From: Pseudomonadota bacterium
GTDB taxonomy: Bacteria; Pseudomonadota; Gammaproteobacteria; Xanthomonadales; Rhodanobacteraceae
Assembly (NCBI GenBank): GCA_018241165.1
Contig: JAFEEK010000219.1
Span: 1 to 5,796, forward strand
Direction of reading: 5' to 3'
Length of the DNA: 5,796 bases
Shown here: positions 5,774-5,796 of the stretch, piece by piece
How the letters are laid out: every line of letters starts with the position of its first letter
Numbering within the stretch: position 1 is the first letter of the stretch
The notes under the pieces: model-generated
The model's input: only the letters and a program-made list of their open reading frames with translations
Database searches by the model: none
Told to the model about the DNA's origin: nothing
Program-made: the position numbers and the translations under genes

Positions 5774-5796
5774 ATACGGCCGAACGCCGTCAATGG
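5770..5796 (+). CDS. Start of next gene, partial (expected NtrX response regulator)
   Basis: A GTG overlapping the ntrY stop (GTGA, 5770-5773) opens a frame reading MNTAERRQW to the window end, with GAAGG nine bases upstream. Nothing in nine codons identifies the protein. A sigma-54-type response regulator, NtrX, nearly always follows ntrY, so that is the contextual expectation. A perfect 5-bp hairpin (ACGGC 5776-5780 with GCCGT 5786-5790) sits just after the start, and an ATG at 5793 in another frame is an alternative start. Confidence 0.5.

Noticed and set aside
1..5796. A novel defence system, mobile element, CRISPR array or tRNA/rRNA gene
   Set aside because: The window is filled by conserved housekeeping and signalling genes. 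I saw no transposase, integrase, spaced identical repeats or tRNA-like cloverleaf on either strand.

Overview
This GC-rich window, with strong G/C preference at third codon positions, looks like an ordinary chromosomal segment of a gammaproteobacterium. Xanthomonadales (Xanthomonadaceae or Rhodanobacteraceae) fits best. The gene order def-fmt-rsmB-DUF4390-ntrY-(ntrX), divergent from a small signal-peptide protein, matches what I recall of that order. Betaproteobacteria have a similar cluster, but I recall htpX between fmt and rsmB there, and it is absent here. The taxonomic call is inference.

Layout. Positions 1-36 hold the first 12 codons of a divergent minus-strand gene with a signal-peptide-like start, possibly the LysM protein usually found beside dprA. 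Positions 37-242 are a 206-bp divergent control region, less GC-rich than the genes. It carries a self-complementary TATA box, a hairpin, a pair of operator-like palindromes beside a TAGAAT box, and a second promoter candidate whose start site would fall on the def start codon. def (243-740) encodes peptide deformylase. A 138-bp gap (741-878) follows, filled by what looks like a dispersed repeat with an imperfect inverted repeat. fmt (879-1811) encodes methionyl-tRNA formyltransferase, rsmB (1808-3109) the 16S rRNA m5C967 methyltransferase, then come a DUF4390 lipoprotein-like gene (3084-3632) and an NtrY-type membrane histidine kinase (3611-5773). The last 27 bases open another gene, expected to be the NtrX response regulator.

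How they work together. Fmt adds the formyl group to initiator Met-tRNA and Def removes it from new proteins, while RsmB modifies the ribosomal P-site region, so the first three genes serve translation initiation. From fmt onward every gene overlaps the next (4, 26, 22 and 4 bases), which points to one translationally coupled operon running into the envelope two-component system. All catalytic motifs I checked are intact.

I see no mobile element, CRISPR array, RNA gene or unknown multi-gene system. The points most worth a second look are the repeat that runs up to the fmt start codon, the palindrome pair upstream of def, and an in-frame 15-bp tandem repeat in the DUF4390 gene.
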